This document shows, piece by piece, positions 34,820-43,457 of a DNA stretch of 64,000 nucleotides. Both the position numbers and the translations under genes were made by a program. The stretch's first letter is position 1. Each line of letters opens with the position of its first letter. The stretch comes from Dyadobacter fermentans (GTDB taxonomy: Bacteria > Bacteroidota > Bacteroidia > Cytophagales > Spirosomataceae), in NCBI RefSeq assembly GCF_019924045.1, contig NZ_JAHXBN010000013.1, positions 186,001 to 250,000 on the forward strand. Direction: 5' to 3'. Under the pieces are notes generated by a model. It had not been told where the DNA came from. It ran no database searches and saw only the letters and a list, made by a program, of their open reading frames with translations.

Positions 34820-36532
34820 TCATATATGCATGACTACCTCTTCCAGGCTACGGTCGTCGGGCACGTCGATTTTTTTCAGCAGCCGGTACTTGGTGGTGCG
34901 CACGGCGTGGCTGCTGATGCCTAGGGTAGCTGACATTTCCTGGTAACCGAGGCCCAGTTTAGCCAGTGCGATGAAGCGCATTTCGCCCTGGGTTAGCTCG
35001 GGGAATTTTTCGCGCAGCCGGTGAAGGTAATCACCATGCACTTTACCGAAGAGCTTTTTGAAATAATCCCAATCCTCTTGTGTCAGAATTGTGCTTTCGC
35101 GCAGTTTCGTCAGGGCCTCGGCATCGGGGCTCTGCTTGTTTTCAAGCATTTCGATCTGCCGGCTTTTTTCAGAAATATTACGGGCAAATTCATTGAGCTG
35201 TAAAGCAGCGTTTTCGAGCTCCTGCTCTTTTTGTTTGATTTTCAGTTCTTTTAAATGTTGCTCCTGACGGTGCCGTTTTCGCTGGGTAATGTACACATAC
35301 ACCGAACCGGCCGCGACGATCAGTACCAGCAGAAGTGACAGGTTGCGTTCGGTGGTTTTGAGTTTTTTCTCCGAATCGGCTTTCTCCATTTCTGAACGAT
35401 GCTCCTGCAAATCGATCTTCTGATGGGCGCGCATCATCAGCTTGGCATTGTACTTATTAGTCAAGCTGTCGCGGGCTAACAATGCAGAGTCCAGATAAGC
35501 TCCGGCAAGCCGTGCCTCGCCGCGTGCTGCATGTATTTTTACAAAAATCGGATAGAGGTCCTGGAAGTGCCGGTAACGATCGGGGTAGGTGTCGCTTAGG
35601 TACCGACGAGCGAGAATCGCGAGCTGTTCAGCTTTGTCGAATGCGTTGTTTTTCAGGTAGATATTGGCCTGGATAATGAGGGATTCGGCAGCCAGACCAA
35701 AGTCTTTTTGCACGACAGCCTCATCGATGTTCGCCTGCAATAGCGGCAATGCGTTTCCGTAGTTGCCTCGAATATAGGCGTTTTCGCCTAATCCGCCCTT
35801 CGCGATAGCTGCCCAGAATTTGTAGTTGCCCTCAGACTCCCGGCGGATCACCCGCCTGAAATAGTGATCGGATGAGTCGAGGTTACCCTGCTGGCGGAAA
35901 ATAACGCCGATCGTGTAAAGTGCCGAATTGTGGCCGGCGTGCATGTCCGGGTTGATCTTCAGAGTTAAAACCTGCCGGAACAACGACAATGCCTTTTTGT
36001 AGTCCGAAAAGTTATGGTAGGCATGGGCAATGTTCGTCAAATGGTAAGTCTTGTCGGGAAGCTCTTCACTGCTGACAGTGTTCAGCAGCGCTTCCTGCTT
36101 GATAAAAGTCTCAAACGCCAACTCGTAATTCTTGACATCCGCCCAGTAGTAATCCCCCAACACTTTGTGCGCCCGTGTGTTGATCTGGACGTTGTTTTGT
36201 GCGGCAGCTCTTGCGGAGAGATCTTGCAGCATTGCAGTGATGCGTTCTGTCTGGCCTTTGTACCAATAGGTAAGGTAGTAGGCTTTGAGCAGATCGGCTT
36301 CCAATTCGAGGTCATTGTCATGATTCTGCACCGCAAATGCCCTCAGTGAAGCGACCGACGCGAACGCGGATGCGGTATCCCGCATATTGAGGGTATTGAT
36401 ATAGACGGTATCCAGGCTTCTGAAACGCTGGGGGTAGGTCCTATGAAGTAAATGATCCCATTGAGCGAATGCAGGGACCGCATTCAGAGCCATCGGTACC
36501 AGCAAAAACAGGAGGGAACGGAAGCGCTTCAT
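34820..36532 (-). CDS. TPR - transmembrane - coiled-coil - LuxR-type HTH regulator
   Basis: A 570-residue protein with a signal peptide (ending AFA-QW). Periplasmic TPR repeats fill ~40-370 (YHLTNIAHAYHNFSDYKKAL, ALYTIGVIFRQQGNLDSSDH). One membrane helix lies near 395-415 (LSLLLVLIVAAGSVYVYIT). A coiled coil follows at ~420-470, and a cytoplasmic LuxR-like helix-turn-helix at ~505-565 (FPELTQGEMRFIALAKLGLG, ISSHAVRTTKYRLLKKI). Such proteins combine sensing and DNA binding in one chain. Its stop codon is one base from that of the giant surface protein, so it may control that gene or the collar genes. Confidence 0.85.
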   Translation of the reverse strand: MKRFRSLLFLLVPMALNAVPAFAQWDHLLHRTYPQRFRSLDTVYINTLNMRDTASAFASVASLRAFAVQNHDNDLELEADLLKAYYLTYWYKGQTERITAMLQDLSARAAAQNNVQINTRAHKVLGDYYWADVKNYELAFETFIKQEALLNTVSSEELPDKTYHLTNIAHAYHNFSDYKKALSLFRQVLTLKINPDMHAGHNSALYTIGVIFRQQGNLDSSDHYFRRVIRRESEGNYKFWAAIAKGGLGENAYIRGNYGNALPLLQANIDEAVVQKDFGLAAESLIIQANIYLKNNAFDKAEQLAILARRYLSDTYPDRYRHFQDLYPIFVKIHAARGEARLAGAYLDSALLARDSLTNKYNAKLMMRAHQKIDLQEHRSEMEKADSEKKLKTTERNLSLLLVLIVAAGSVYVYITQRKRHRQEQHLKELKIKQKEQELENAALQLNEFARNISEKSRQIEMLENKQSPDAEALTKLRESTILTQEDWDYFKKLFGKVHGDYLHRLREKFPELTQGEMRFIALAKLGLGYQEMSATLGISSHAVRTTKYRLLKKIDVPDDRSLEEVVMHI

Positions 36533-36739
36533 GGTTCAATTGACGGGAATGCCTTCCGGCAGAAAGCGGATCGGCGAGTAAAGGGTTTATCGGAGTAAAT
36601 CTAACACTATTAACTTTCGGATACATGAATGTCTGTTATAGAATTAGTTTGCGGATATGATCCTGATCGGTAAGTTTTTCAAAATGATCGCTATAAAACG
36701 GGATTATTTGTGGATTGATTTAAATGAAATGAATAATTG

Positions 36740-36768
36740 CTACAAGGAATGCCGTTGCATTCTTGTAG
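36740..36768 (+). promoter_or_regulatory. Inverted repeat before a small secreted protein gene
   Basis: CTACAAGGAATGC, CGTT and GCATTCTTGTAG pair as a 12-bp stem with one bulged G and a 4-base spacer, 23 bases before the ATG at 36792. It could be an operator or a leader hairpin. The rest of the 36533-36791 divergent gap shows no other clear motif. Confidence 0.45.
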
Positions 36769-36791
36769 ATTTAAGGTACATCTCCCTGTCT

Positions 36792-37184
36792 ATGAAAACG
36801 GTTGCCAGCCTCGGCCTGATAGTACTGCTGCTATCCCATTCGATGGGGTGGTCGGTAGCCGTACTTTTTGCGGGTAAAACGGCTGGCATGGCAGCACCGA
36901 ATGAGGCAGTTCAGTCCGAAGCATCGGCCTGGCACCGGTTTGCCGAACTGTCGGAACGGATTCAGGAGATGCAGCTTGCCAAAACGCCGCTTACACCCTT
37001 GGGGAGCGTGTTGAAAACGCTGGGAGACCTGGCAAAGGCCTATTTGCCGGGCACGCAGAACCACACTGACTGGGTAGAGGAAATCTACCTGCCTCATCGG
37101 CAGGTCCGTTTTGCGGAGCCGTATCGCACCGCCGTGGCCGGTGTCTTCAATTGTGCCACGCCTCCGCCGGAAATGATCGGGTAA
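36792..37184 (+). CDS. Small envelope protein of unknown function
   Basis: A 130-residue protein. ATG 36792 is chosen because it starts a signal or anchor sequence (MKTVASLGLIVLLLSHSMGW). The longer frame from 36657 is not convincing. The remainder has one amphipathic helix (WHRFAELSERIQEMQLAKTP) and a Pro-rich C-terminus (CATPPPEMIG). No family recognised. The layout resembles the small envelope protein at 43665, which precedes a metal pump, but here no transporter follows. Confidence 0.6.
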   Translation: MKTVASLGLIVLLLSHSMGWSVAVLFAGKTAGMAAPNEAVQSEASAWHRFAELSERIQEMQLAKTPLTPLGSVLKTLGDLAKAYLPGTQNHTDWVEEIYLPHRQVRFAEPYRTAVAGVFNCATPPPEMIG

Positions 37185-37282
37185 CACATTTTGAAATGCC
37201 TCGCCGCGGCCGGACCACTCGTATCCGGCGGTGTTCGTGTGCATATACGTACCTATTCATTCACCCTATCATTTCTTTCTGA

Positions 37283-38344
37283 ATGGCAACTATACCTACC
37301 GAGCCGATCGGGAGCATTCCGCGGCCCGCTTACCTGCAACAAGCCATGCAGGCTTATACCAAAGCAGAAATTTCGTCCGACGACCTCGCCCGCCTTTTTT
37401 CACAGGCCACGCGTGAGACCATTACATCGCTGGAAGGCACCGGCTCGCCCGTCATTTCCGACGGCGAGCAAAGCAAACCCAGCTTCGCCACCTACCCGAT
37501 CCACGGCTTGCTGAACCTCGGCAGCGAGGGTGTGGTAATCCCGTTTGAGGACGGGCACACGCGGCAATTGCCTGTATTGACGTCGGGGCCGTTCCGATAC
37601 CGCAATTTCGCGGTGGATTACCTGCGGGAGGCGCGGAAGCATACCGCATTGCCTGTAAAGCAAGCCGTCATTTCGGCCTCAGCGATGAGCTTGCTGTACC
37701 CGGTAGCCGGCATCGATGGCTACCCGCAAAGCCAGTTTATTGCCGATTTGCTCGACCAGGCGGAAGCCGACATCCGCAAATGTCTGAACGAGCGGGCCTA
37801 CAACGTACAGATCGATTTTACCGAAGCCCGGCTGGCCCTGAAGCTCGATCCCAGTCAGGGGCTACTGCAACAGTTTATCTCGCTTAACAACCAGGTTCTC
37901 GATCGTTTTACGGCGGAAGAACGGAGCCGGATCGGCATTCACACTTGCCCCGGCGGCGACCACGATTCGACCCATAGCGCGGACGTGCCTTATCAGGACC
38001 TGTTGCCGCTGTTTTTTCAACTGAATGCGGGCAATTTTTACCTGGAATATGCGGGAGAGAAAGACAAAATATCCGTTCTGGAATCGATCCGGCATAACAT
38101 CCGGCCGGGGCAGCGTGTCTTTCTGGGCGTAACGGATGTCCTGAATCCCAGAATCGAAACGCCGGAGGAAATTCGGGACTTGCTCCTGCAAGCCGCGGAA
38201 TACATTCCACTCAACCAACTCGGCTCTACCGACGACTGCGGCTTTTCTCCCTTTGCCGACGATGTTTCAACGGCGCGGGAAATCGCATTCGAAAAGATAC
38301 GTGCACGAGTGGAAGGTACGAAGCTGGCGGAAGCGAAGCTGTAA
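37283..38344 (+). CDS. MetE C-terminal-like (cobalamin-independent methionine synthase family) protein
   Basis: A 353-residue protein equal to the catalytic barrel of MetE without its N-terminal half. It opens with PTEPIGSIPRPAYL. Likely zinc ligands are the His and Cys of IHTCPGGDHDS, the Glu of FYLEYAG and the Cys of STDDCGFSPF. Stand-alone forms occur in many bacteria and archaea. They transfer a methyl group to a thiol, sometimes from donors other than methyl-folate. No methionine pathway neighbour is present, so the acceptor is unproven. A GTCA/TGAC array follows it. Confidence 0.85.
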   Translation: MATIPTEPIGSIPRPAYLQQAMQAYTKAEISSDDLARLFSQATRETITSLEGTGSPVISDGEQSKPSFATYPIHGLLNLGSEGVVIPFEDGHTRQLPVLTSGPFRYRNFAVDYLREARKHTALPVKQAVISASAMSLLYPVAGIDGYPQSQFIADLLDQAEADIRKCLNERAYNVQIDFTEARLALKLDPSQGLLQQFISLNNQVLDRFTAEERSRIGIHTCPGGDHDSTHSADVPYQDLLPLFFQLNAGNFYLEYAGEKDKISVLESIRHNIRPGQRVFLGVTDVLNPRIETPEEIRDLLLQAAEYIPLNQLGSTDDCGFSPFADDVSTAREIAFEKIRARVEGTKLAEAKL

Positions 38345-38350
38345 TTCGGG

Positions 38351-38720
38351 ATGGTCAAGAATTGTCAGGTGTAGTCAGGTGTAGGCATGAATGGTCAAGT
38401 ATTGTCAGGTGTAGGCAAGTGTAGTCATGAATGGTCAAGTATTGTCATGTGTTGTCAATTATTGTCAGATTCTGATTTGACTCTACGTCTGACTATTCAT
38501 GACATTCCTGACTATACCTGACCACACCTGACTACACTTGACTATACCTGACCACACCTGACTATTCCTGACTACACTTGACTATACCTGACCACACCTG
38601 ACTATTCCTGACTACACTTGACTATTCCTGACCATACCTGACTACACCTGACCACACTTGACTATTCCTGACCACACTTGACCATTCATGACAAAACACG
38701 ACCACGCCCTGCTACACATG
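38351..38720. repeat. GTCA/TGAC decamer array B
   Basis: From 38351 to about 38470 the sequence runs in steps of 10 bp, mostly of the form TTGTCAGGTG or TGGTCAAGTA. From about 38475 to 38720 it runs as about 24 decamers of the opposite orientation, such as CACCTGACTA and CACTTGACTA. The arms are complementary (GTCAGGTG with CACCTGAC, GTCAAGTG with CACTTGAC), so transcript or single strand could fold into a long imperfect duplex. It fills the 405-base spacer between two plus-strand genes. Its last units (ATGACAAAACACGACCAC) resemble the right arm of array A. Confidence 0.88.
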
Positions 38721-38749
38721 GTTTTTCACGCATTCATTAACTTTTACCA

Positions 38750-39301
38750 ATGCCACATATCGAATTTGAAAAAGGTTTTCCGGGCATTTTGGGCCCGATG
38801 CGGTTCAGTCCCCACACCGCCGAGCCGATGAATGCATTGGCCAATGCGCTGATGTGTTCCGACGAAGGATTGAGCCGCGGCGAACGCGAGCTGATCGGAA
38901 CCTACGTTTCGTCCCAAAACGATTGCTTTTTCTGCCAGACTATCCACGGTGCCATTGCGAGCGCCTACCTGGAAGACGAGGACTGGTCGTTTGTGAAAAG
39001 CGTCAAGGAGAATTTTGGCGAAACCGCACTTTCCGACAGGATGAAAGCGCTGCTATCCATCGCAGGCAGCGTCCAGCGCGGGGGCAAGTACGTCACACCT
39101 GAGCAAATCGCCCGCGCCCGCGAACATGGTGCCGACGACCGTCAGATCCACGACACCGTCCTCATCGCCGCCGCATTCTGCATGTTCAATCGCTACGTCG
39201 ACGGCCTGGCAACCACTGCGCCGACTGACCCGGACGTATATCGGGCGCGGGCGGTGAATGTGATGAAGAATGGGTATTCGGCGGTGAAGGGGTATGAGTG
39301 A
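38750..39301 (+). CDS. Carboxymuconolactone decarboxylase / AhpD-like protein
   Basis: A 183-residue protein with the AhpD-fold redox motif CFFCQTIHGAI (Cys-x-x-Cys with a His three residues on). The preceding SRGERELIGTYVSSQND and following LSDRMKALLSIAGSVQRGGK, VLIAAAFCMFNRYVDGLAT are family blocks. Members act as alkylhydroperoxidase-type peroxidases or lactone decarboxylases. The CxxC favours a peroxidase-type role. The last 144 bases recur about 1.1 kb downstream as a truncated second copy. Confidence 0.9.
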   Translation: MPHIEFEKGFPGILGPMRFSPHTAEPMNALANALMCSDEGLSRGERELIGTYVSSQNDCFFCQTIHGAIASAYLEDEDWSFVKSVKENFGETALSDRMKALLSIAGSVQRGGKYVTPEQIARAREHGADDRQIHDTVLIAAAFCMFNRYVDGLATTAPTDPDVYRARAVNVMKNGYSAVKGYE

Positions 39302-39336
39302 TGGGGTAGTCCAGTTTCGAAATTACTAGTAACAAA

Positions 39337-39364
39337 AAGAACTGCTTATAATTGGACAGTTCTT
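39337..39364 (-). terminator. Terminator of the 39396 lipoprotein gene
   Basis: AAGAACTG (39337-39344) and CAGTTCTT (39357-39364) pair exactly with a 12-base loop. On the minus strand the stem is followed by TTTTTGTTA, the usual form of an intrinsic terminator for the minus-strand gene ending at 39396. Confidence 0.65.
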
Positions 39365-39395
39365 GGAATGCTGGATTTAGGTTTGTTGAATTGTA

Positions 39396-40127
39396 CTACA
39401 ACTCCTTAATCGCGTCAGAACCGACAAAAACATGAAGAAAATGATAGAATTTTGGAGTCGACTGAAAATAAGAATTAGATGAGTTGGGGCTTATCCTAAC
39501 TAAAACTTGGTCTTGTAGGGCTTCAAAAACAATTGTTTTACCAACCCACTCGGCTTGTTTTTGTTGTAGGTCAATTTCTACATGAAAACCAGGGTCTGTC
39601 GTCCCTTCCAGTTGGAACATAATACCATTGCCATACTGCGTAGTTTTTCCATTTAATGCAGCGATGGTGGTGGCGCCATAAACTTTGACAGCGTATTTTT
39701 TTCCAGGTGTGAGGTTTTTTATGTAAGTATATACCTGTGACATAGTACCATTTGCTACCACAAAGTTTTTTTGCTGCGTAAAGGTTATTATGCCCGTCGC
39801 GTTTTGAGCGGGTGGTGCCAAAGGTTTAAACCAAGGGAGAGATTGATTACCCCATAAATGTGTTAAAGACGAGGTTCCAGCCGCAAACCATTTTAGATTG
39901 TCGGGGATGAATGTAACTAGTTTTAACCATCCGGAGGCAAAGACATTGTTCCCTGCTGGCCCGTTTGTAGTTTCTATTACAGGGGTGGACGCCACTTTTA
40001 GTTTTGACAATGTAACGGCTTTATAAGCCTCCGGCCCTGCGACCTGCACATCCTCCTGCGAGCAGCTACTCATCATCATACAAGCAGCCAACGCCAATCC
40101 CAATGGTAATTTTTGAATTAAAGACAT
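39396..40127 (-). CDS. Hypothetical secreted lipoprotein
   Basis: A 243-residue protein. Start 40127 gives a lipoprotein signal (LALAACMMMSSC-SQ). The longer frame to 40511 runs through the AhpD remnant and is rejected. The mature protein is beta-rich with a carbohydrate-binding-module-like pattern (VYTYIKNLTPGKKYAVKVYG, GFHVEIDLQQKQAEWVGKTI). No named family recognised. It lies inside the segment between the AhpD-like gene and its truncated second copy, and may have been acquired with that rearrangement. Confidence 0.7.
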   Translation of the reverse strand: MSLIQKLPLGLALAACMMMSSCSQEDVQVAGPEAYKAVTLSKLKVASTPVIETTNGPAGNNVFASGWLKLVTFIPDNLKWFAAGTSSLTHLWGNQSLPWFKPLAPPAQNATGIITFTQQKNFVVANGTMSQVYTYIKNLTPGKKYAVKVYGATTIAALNGKTTQYGNGIMFQLEGTTDPGFHVEIDLQQKQAEWVGKTIVFEALQDQVLVRISPNSSNSYFQSTPKFYHFLHVFVGSDAIKEL

Positions 40128-40277
40128 TTTTGAAAATTGATTTACGTGAAAAATACATTGAACTGGCCGCAAAGCACGGTGATTGGATCGTTTCGCGCAG
40201 TTCGAAATGAATGAAGGGTGAAGCAAGGTTATTGACAGGCTGATTAGTGGATTTACGTTCGCCATATTCAACAAATC

Positions 40278-40421
40278 GTCCTCATCGCCGCTGCATTCTG
40301 CATGTTCAACCGCTACGTCGACGGGCTTGCTACCACTGCGCCGACCGACCCGGATGTTTACCGGGCGCGGGCCGTGAATGTGATGAAGAATGGGTATTCG
40401 GCGGTGAAGGGGTACGAGTGA
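40278..40421 (+). pseudogene. 3' remnant of a second AhpD-like gene
   Basis: These 144 bases translate, in one frame, to the last ~47 residues of the AhpD-like protein (VLIAAAFCMFNRYVDGL ... KGYE) and end with the same stop. I count about ten to twelve base differences from 39158-39301, and all that I checked are synonymous. The upstream part of the gene is missing, with no start codon. The synonymous pattern suggests a paralogue or foreign allele that was functional before truncation, not a fresh duplication. Confidence 0.85.
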
Positions 40422-40577
40422 GAATGTAAGGCATGTGCTTACATCAAGAGCTTGTTCGCGTTTGTTGCTGAATTCGTTTTCTACTTTGGTTTTCTCTGAG
40501 ACCTGTATCATCCTAATTACTTCTGTAACCTGTATGGGAAGAAGTTTAGTATGATTTGATTTTTGTACCTTTACGCC

Positions 40578-41483
40578 ATGTCATCATTCCTCGAACTCAA
40601 ATCATTCTACAAGCACATCAACCGCGCGCCGGAAAGTGGGGAGAGCGGGGTGGGGCATTTCAATATCTTCAGAGTCGAGGACCTTATCGTTTCCCGGGAC
40701 AGGCCGGCGACGTACAGCAGGAGGGATTTTTTTAAAGTCAGTTTGGTGAACGGGCATAGCAAGATCCATTATGCCGACCAGTGCATCGAAGTGACGGGCT
40801 CGGCGCTGGTTTTTACGAATCCGATGATTCCCTATCACTGGGAACGGATTGATGAGCAGCAAAGCGGGTATGTCTGCATTTTTACAGAAGCGTTTTTCAG
40901 CCGATTCGCGGGTGTGAAGGACTATCCTGTATTTCAGTCGGCGGATGCAGCAGTGATTAATCTTCGGGCTGAGGATGCTTTGTTTTATAATGGGTTGTTT
41001 GAGAAGATGTTGGCTGAGTTGGATGGGGATTATGCATTCAAATATGATTTCGTGCGGACAATGCTGATGGAGCTGGTGCACAGCGCCCAGAAGATGGCTC
41101 CCGCCGCGGGCCAGCCGCAAGTCGGATCGAATGCGGCGGAACGTATCACTGCATTGTTTGCCGAGCTGCTGGAAAGGCAGTTTCCGATCGAATTGAGCAA
41201 TCAGGTGATCCGGCTGAATGCTCCTTCGGCATTTGCACGGCAGCTGAATATTCATGTCAATCACCTGAACAAAGCATTAAAAGAAACCACGGGACAGACT
41301 ACTTCACAGCTCATCAGTGAGCGCATTGCCCAGGAGGCGCGGATACTCCTGAAAAGTACCAACTGGACGGTCAACGAGATCGCCTGGGCGCTTGGCTTCG
41401 AGGAACCCAACCATTTTTCCAGTTTTTTCAGGAATGCGGCCGGTATGACGCCCCGGCAGTTTCGGCAGGCTTCGGTGGATTGA
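40578..41483 (+). CDS. AraC family transcriptional regulator
   Basis: A 301-residue protein starting at MSSFLELKSFYKHI (an upstream in-frame ATG at 40563 adds five residues). An N-terminal cupin-like sensing part (GSALVFTNPMIPYHWERI) is followed by the C-terminal double helix-turn-helix (LNIHVNHLNKALKETTGQTT; WTVNEIAWALGFEEPNHFSS; GMTPRQFR). The SDR gene 79 bases downstream on the same strand is the likely target, a common regulator/reductase pairing. Confidence 0.9.
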   Translation: MSSFLELKSFYKHINRAPESGESGVGHFNIFRVEDLIVSRDRPATYSRRDFFKVSLVNGHSKIHYADQCIEVTGSALVFTNPMIPYHWERIDEQQSGYVCIFTEAFFSRFAGVKDYPVFQSADAAVINLRAEDALFYNGLFEKMLAELDGDYAFKYDFVRTMLMELVHSAQKMAPAAGQPQVGSNAAERITALFAELLERQFPIELSNQVIRLNAPSAFARQLNIHVNHLNKALKETTGQTTSQLISERIAQEARILLKSTNWTVNEIAWALGFEEPNHFSSFFRNAAGMTPRQFRQASVD

Positions 41484-41562
41484 TTTTTGTAGGTTTTGAC
41501 TTCGAATTGGTAGCTGTCGCCGGCAGCTTTTCCGGAATTTTGTCCCATTAATCATTCGTATT

Positions 41563-42531
41563 ATGTGGACAAAAAAGAACATCGGCGATCAGACCGGCAA
41601 GACGGCGATCGTAACCGGGGCAAACACCGGAATAGGGTATGAAACAGCATTAGCACTTTTCGAAGCCGGCGCGCATGTCGTGCTTGCGTGCAGGAGCGAG
41701 CGCAACGCACAGGACGCAGAGGTGCGTTTACGTGAGCAAGGCGGAAAAGGAAGTCTTGAAATCGCGGTTCTGAACCTGGCTAACCTCGATGCCGTGCGCG
41801 AATTCGCCCGCGTATTTACCCAAAAGCATAGTCATCTCGATATCCTGATCAACAATGCAGGCGTGATGACGCCGCCCGCTTCCAAAACCGATGATGGTTT
41901 CGAACTGCAATTCGGGGTCAATTTCTTGGGACATTATGCATTGACGGGTCATTTATACCCGCTACTGAACGCCACGCCCGGTTCGCGCATTGTTACCGTG
42001 AGCAGCATGGCTTATCTGCGTGGACAAATCGATTTCACTAACCTGCGTTCGGAGCACTCGTACGACGCATTTCGTGAATATTGCCAGAGCAAGCTGGCGA
42101 ATATCCTGTTTGCGGTAGAGTTGCAGCGCCGGATCGAGGCGGCGGGTGATCAGGTGGCCTCAGTTGCCGTGCAGCCGGGCGCGAACAAGACGGACCTTTC
42201 GCGCTTTATGAGTGAGCGTGAATACAATGCGGCGCTCGACCGAATCGGTGCGCTGATGGATCCTTGGCAGGGTGCATTGCCGTCGTTGTACGCGGCCGTG
42301 GCTCATGATGTTAACGGAGGTGATTTTTACAGTCCGGATGAGCCGGGTGGGTACCGGGGGTATCCGGAGAAACTAGCCATTGAACCGCACGCCCTGGATA
42401 AGGCCGTGGCAGAGCGTTTATGGCAATGGGCCGAGGAAGCTACGAAAGTCGTTTATCCGGCCCGGAATCGGCGAAGTTATGAAAATAGCGGGTTTTTATG
42501 GATTTTGGGCGGTTCATTAGTAATTACATGA
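41563..42531 (+). CDS. Short-chain dehydrogenase/reductase
   Basis: A 322-residue NAD(P)-binding oxidoreductase. Motifs are TGANTGIG (about residues 18-25), CRSE following the second strand, which suits NADPH, NNAGV, catalytic Ser in VSSMAYL, and YCQSK (Tyr and Lys of YxxxK). It resembles the retinol-dehydrogenase-like group. The substrate is unknown. Probably controlled by the AraC regulator upstream. Confidence 0.92.
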   Translation: MWTKKNIGDQTGKTAIVTGANTGIGYETALALFEAGAHVVLACRSERNAQDAEVRLREQGGKGSLEIAVLNLANLDAVREFARVFTQKHSHLDILINNAGVMTPPASKTDDGFELQFGVNFLGHYALTGHLYPLLNATPGSRIVTVSSMAYLRGQIDFTNLRSEHSYDAFREYCQSKLANILFAVELQRRIEAAGDQVASVAVQPGANKTDLSRFMSEREYNAALDRIGALMDPWQGALPSLYAAVAHDVNGGDFYSPDEPGGYRGYPEKLAIEPHALDKAVAERLWQWAEEATKVVYPARNRRSYENSGFLWILGGSLVIT

Positions 42532-42556
42532 AGAACCCTTAACATTTTAACCGGTT

Positions 42557-43024
42557 ATGAAAAGACATTTCTCCGCATTGCTGCTCGCCGCTTCGATGCT
42601 GACAGCCTGTGGAACCCAGGAAGCTCAAAAAGACGCAAAAGAAACTCCCAACGAACTCGAAGGGACCTGGAAGCTCCTGAGTGGCACATTGATCGAGAAG
42701 GGCGACACGACGGTAACGGATTACACGCAGAAGGTTTCCTTTATTAAAGTTATCAACGGCAGTCATTTTGCCTTTTTACAGCACGATCTGAACAAAGGCA
42801 AGGATTCCACCGCAAGTTTTTCGGCCGGCGGCGGGGCCTACACTTTGAAAGACAGCGCCTACACCGAAAAACTGGAATATTGCACCGCGCGCGAGTGGGA
42901 AGGAAACGAGTTCCACTTCACGATTTCGATTCAAAACGATACGCTGGTGCAGCGCGGCGTCGAGAAGGTGGAATCGGCAGGTGTGGAGCGACTGAACATT
43001 GAGAAGTACGTGCGGGTGAAGTAA
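42557..43024 (+). CDS. Small lipocalin-like lipoprotein
   Basis: A 155-residue lipoprotein (lipobox SMLTAC, Cys18). After a charged linker it shows ELEGTWKLLSGTLIEKGDTT and alternating beta strands (FHFTISIQNDTLVQRGVEK), a pattern of Bacteroidota lipocalin-like DUF proteins. No ligand can be named. It starts 25 bases after the SDR stop and may be co-transcribed with it. Confidence 0.7.
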   Translation: MKRHFSALLLAASMLTACGTQEAQKDAKETPNELEGTWKLLSGTLIEKGDTTVTDYTQKVSFIKVINGSHFAFLQHDLNKGKDSTASFSAGGGAYTLKDSAYTEKLEYCTAREWEGNEFHFTISIQNDTLVQRGVEKVESAGVERLNIEKYVRVK

Positions 43025-43032
43025 TACAAAAC

Positions 43033-43070
43033 AAAAAGCCGGAAGCAGCGCTGCTCCCGGCTTTTTGTTT
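43033..43070. terminator. Bidirectional terminator between convergent genes
   Basis: AAAAAGCCGG and CCGGCTTTTT pair exactly around AAGCAGCGCTGCTC, which itself holds a small GCAGC/GCTGC hairpin. A T run lies on both strands. It serves the lipoprotein gene on the plus strand and the 43086 gene on the minus strand. Confidence 0.88.
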
Positions 43071-43085
43071 TGATTTGCAGACCCC

Positions 43086-43457
43086 TTATTTCGCGGGTTC
43101 TTTGGTAGCTGTGATCGGAAATTCACCGTCTTGCGAAACGATCGTGCCGCTGAGCTTCTCACCGTCCTGCGTCATGGTCACGGTAAGGACGCCGCCCTGG
43201 AAGTCGAGTTTGAAGGTCACTTTGCCCTGGTCGACGGTTAGTTCCTTCATTTCCATACGTTCCTGCTGGCCGAGATAGCCGGTGGTTTTGTCGTCCTTTT
43301 GTTCGAACGTCATGAAGCCGGTTTCGTACTCGGGTGGCACGTTGGAAACCGTATATTTCCATGTTCCGATAAGATCGTTGGCTGGTTTGAGGTTTTTGGC
43401 GGTTACAGCGAAGATTGTAACGGCCAGGATCATGGTTAGCAAATACTTTACTTTCAT
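43086..43457 (-). CDS. Small secreted protein, lipocalin-like
   Basis: A 123-residue protein with a signal peptide (MKVKYLLTMILAVTIFAVTA). The mature part has DLIGTWKYTVSNVPPEYETG, then short strands (GKVTFKLDFQGGVLTVTMTQ, DGEKLSGTIVS). This resembles small Bacteroidota beta-barrel proteins that follow a GTW start. It shares that style with the convergent 42557 gene, but I cannot name a family or function. Confidence 0.7.
   Translation of the reverse strand: MKVKYLLTMILAVTIFAVTAKNLKPANDLIGTWKYTVSNVPPEYETGFMTFEQKDDKTTGYLGQQERMEMKELTVDQGKVTFKLDFQGGVLTVTMTQDGEKLSGTIVSQDGEFPITATKEPAK

Noticed and set aside
40247..40429. 60-residue plus-strand frame over the AhpD remnant
   Set aside because: It is in a different frame from the remnant. 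The true frame has no start codon and is annotated as a pseudogene.
40128..40511. N-terminal extension of the 39396 lipoprotein frame
   Set aside because: It reads backwards through the AhpD remnant and would bury the lipoprotein signal. The start at 40127 is far better.
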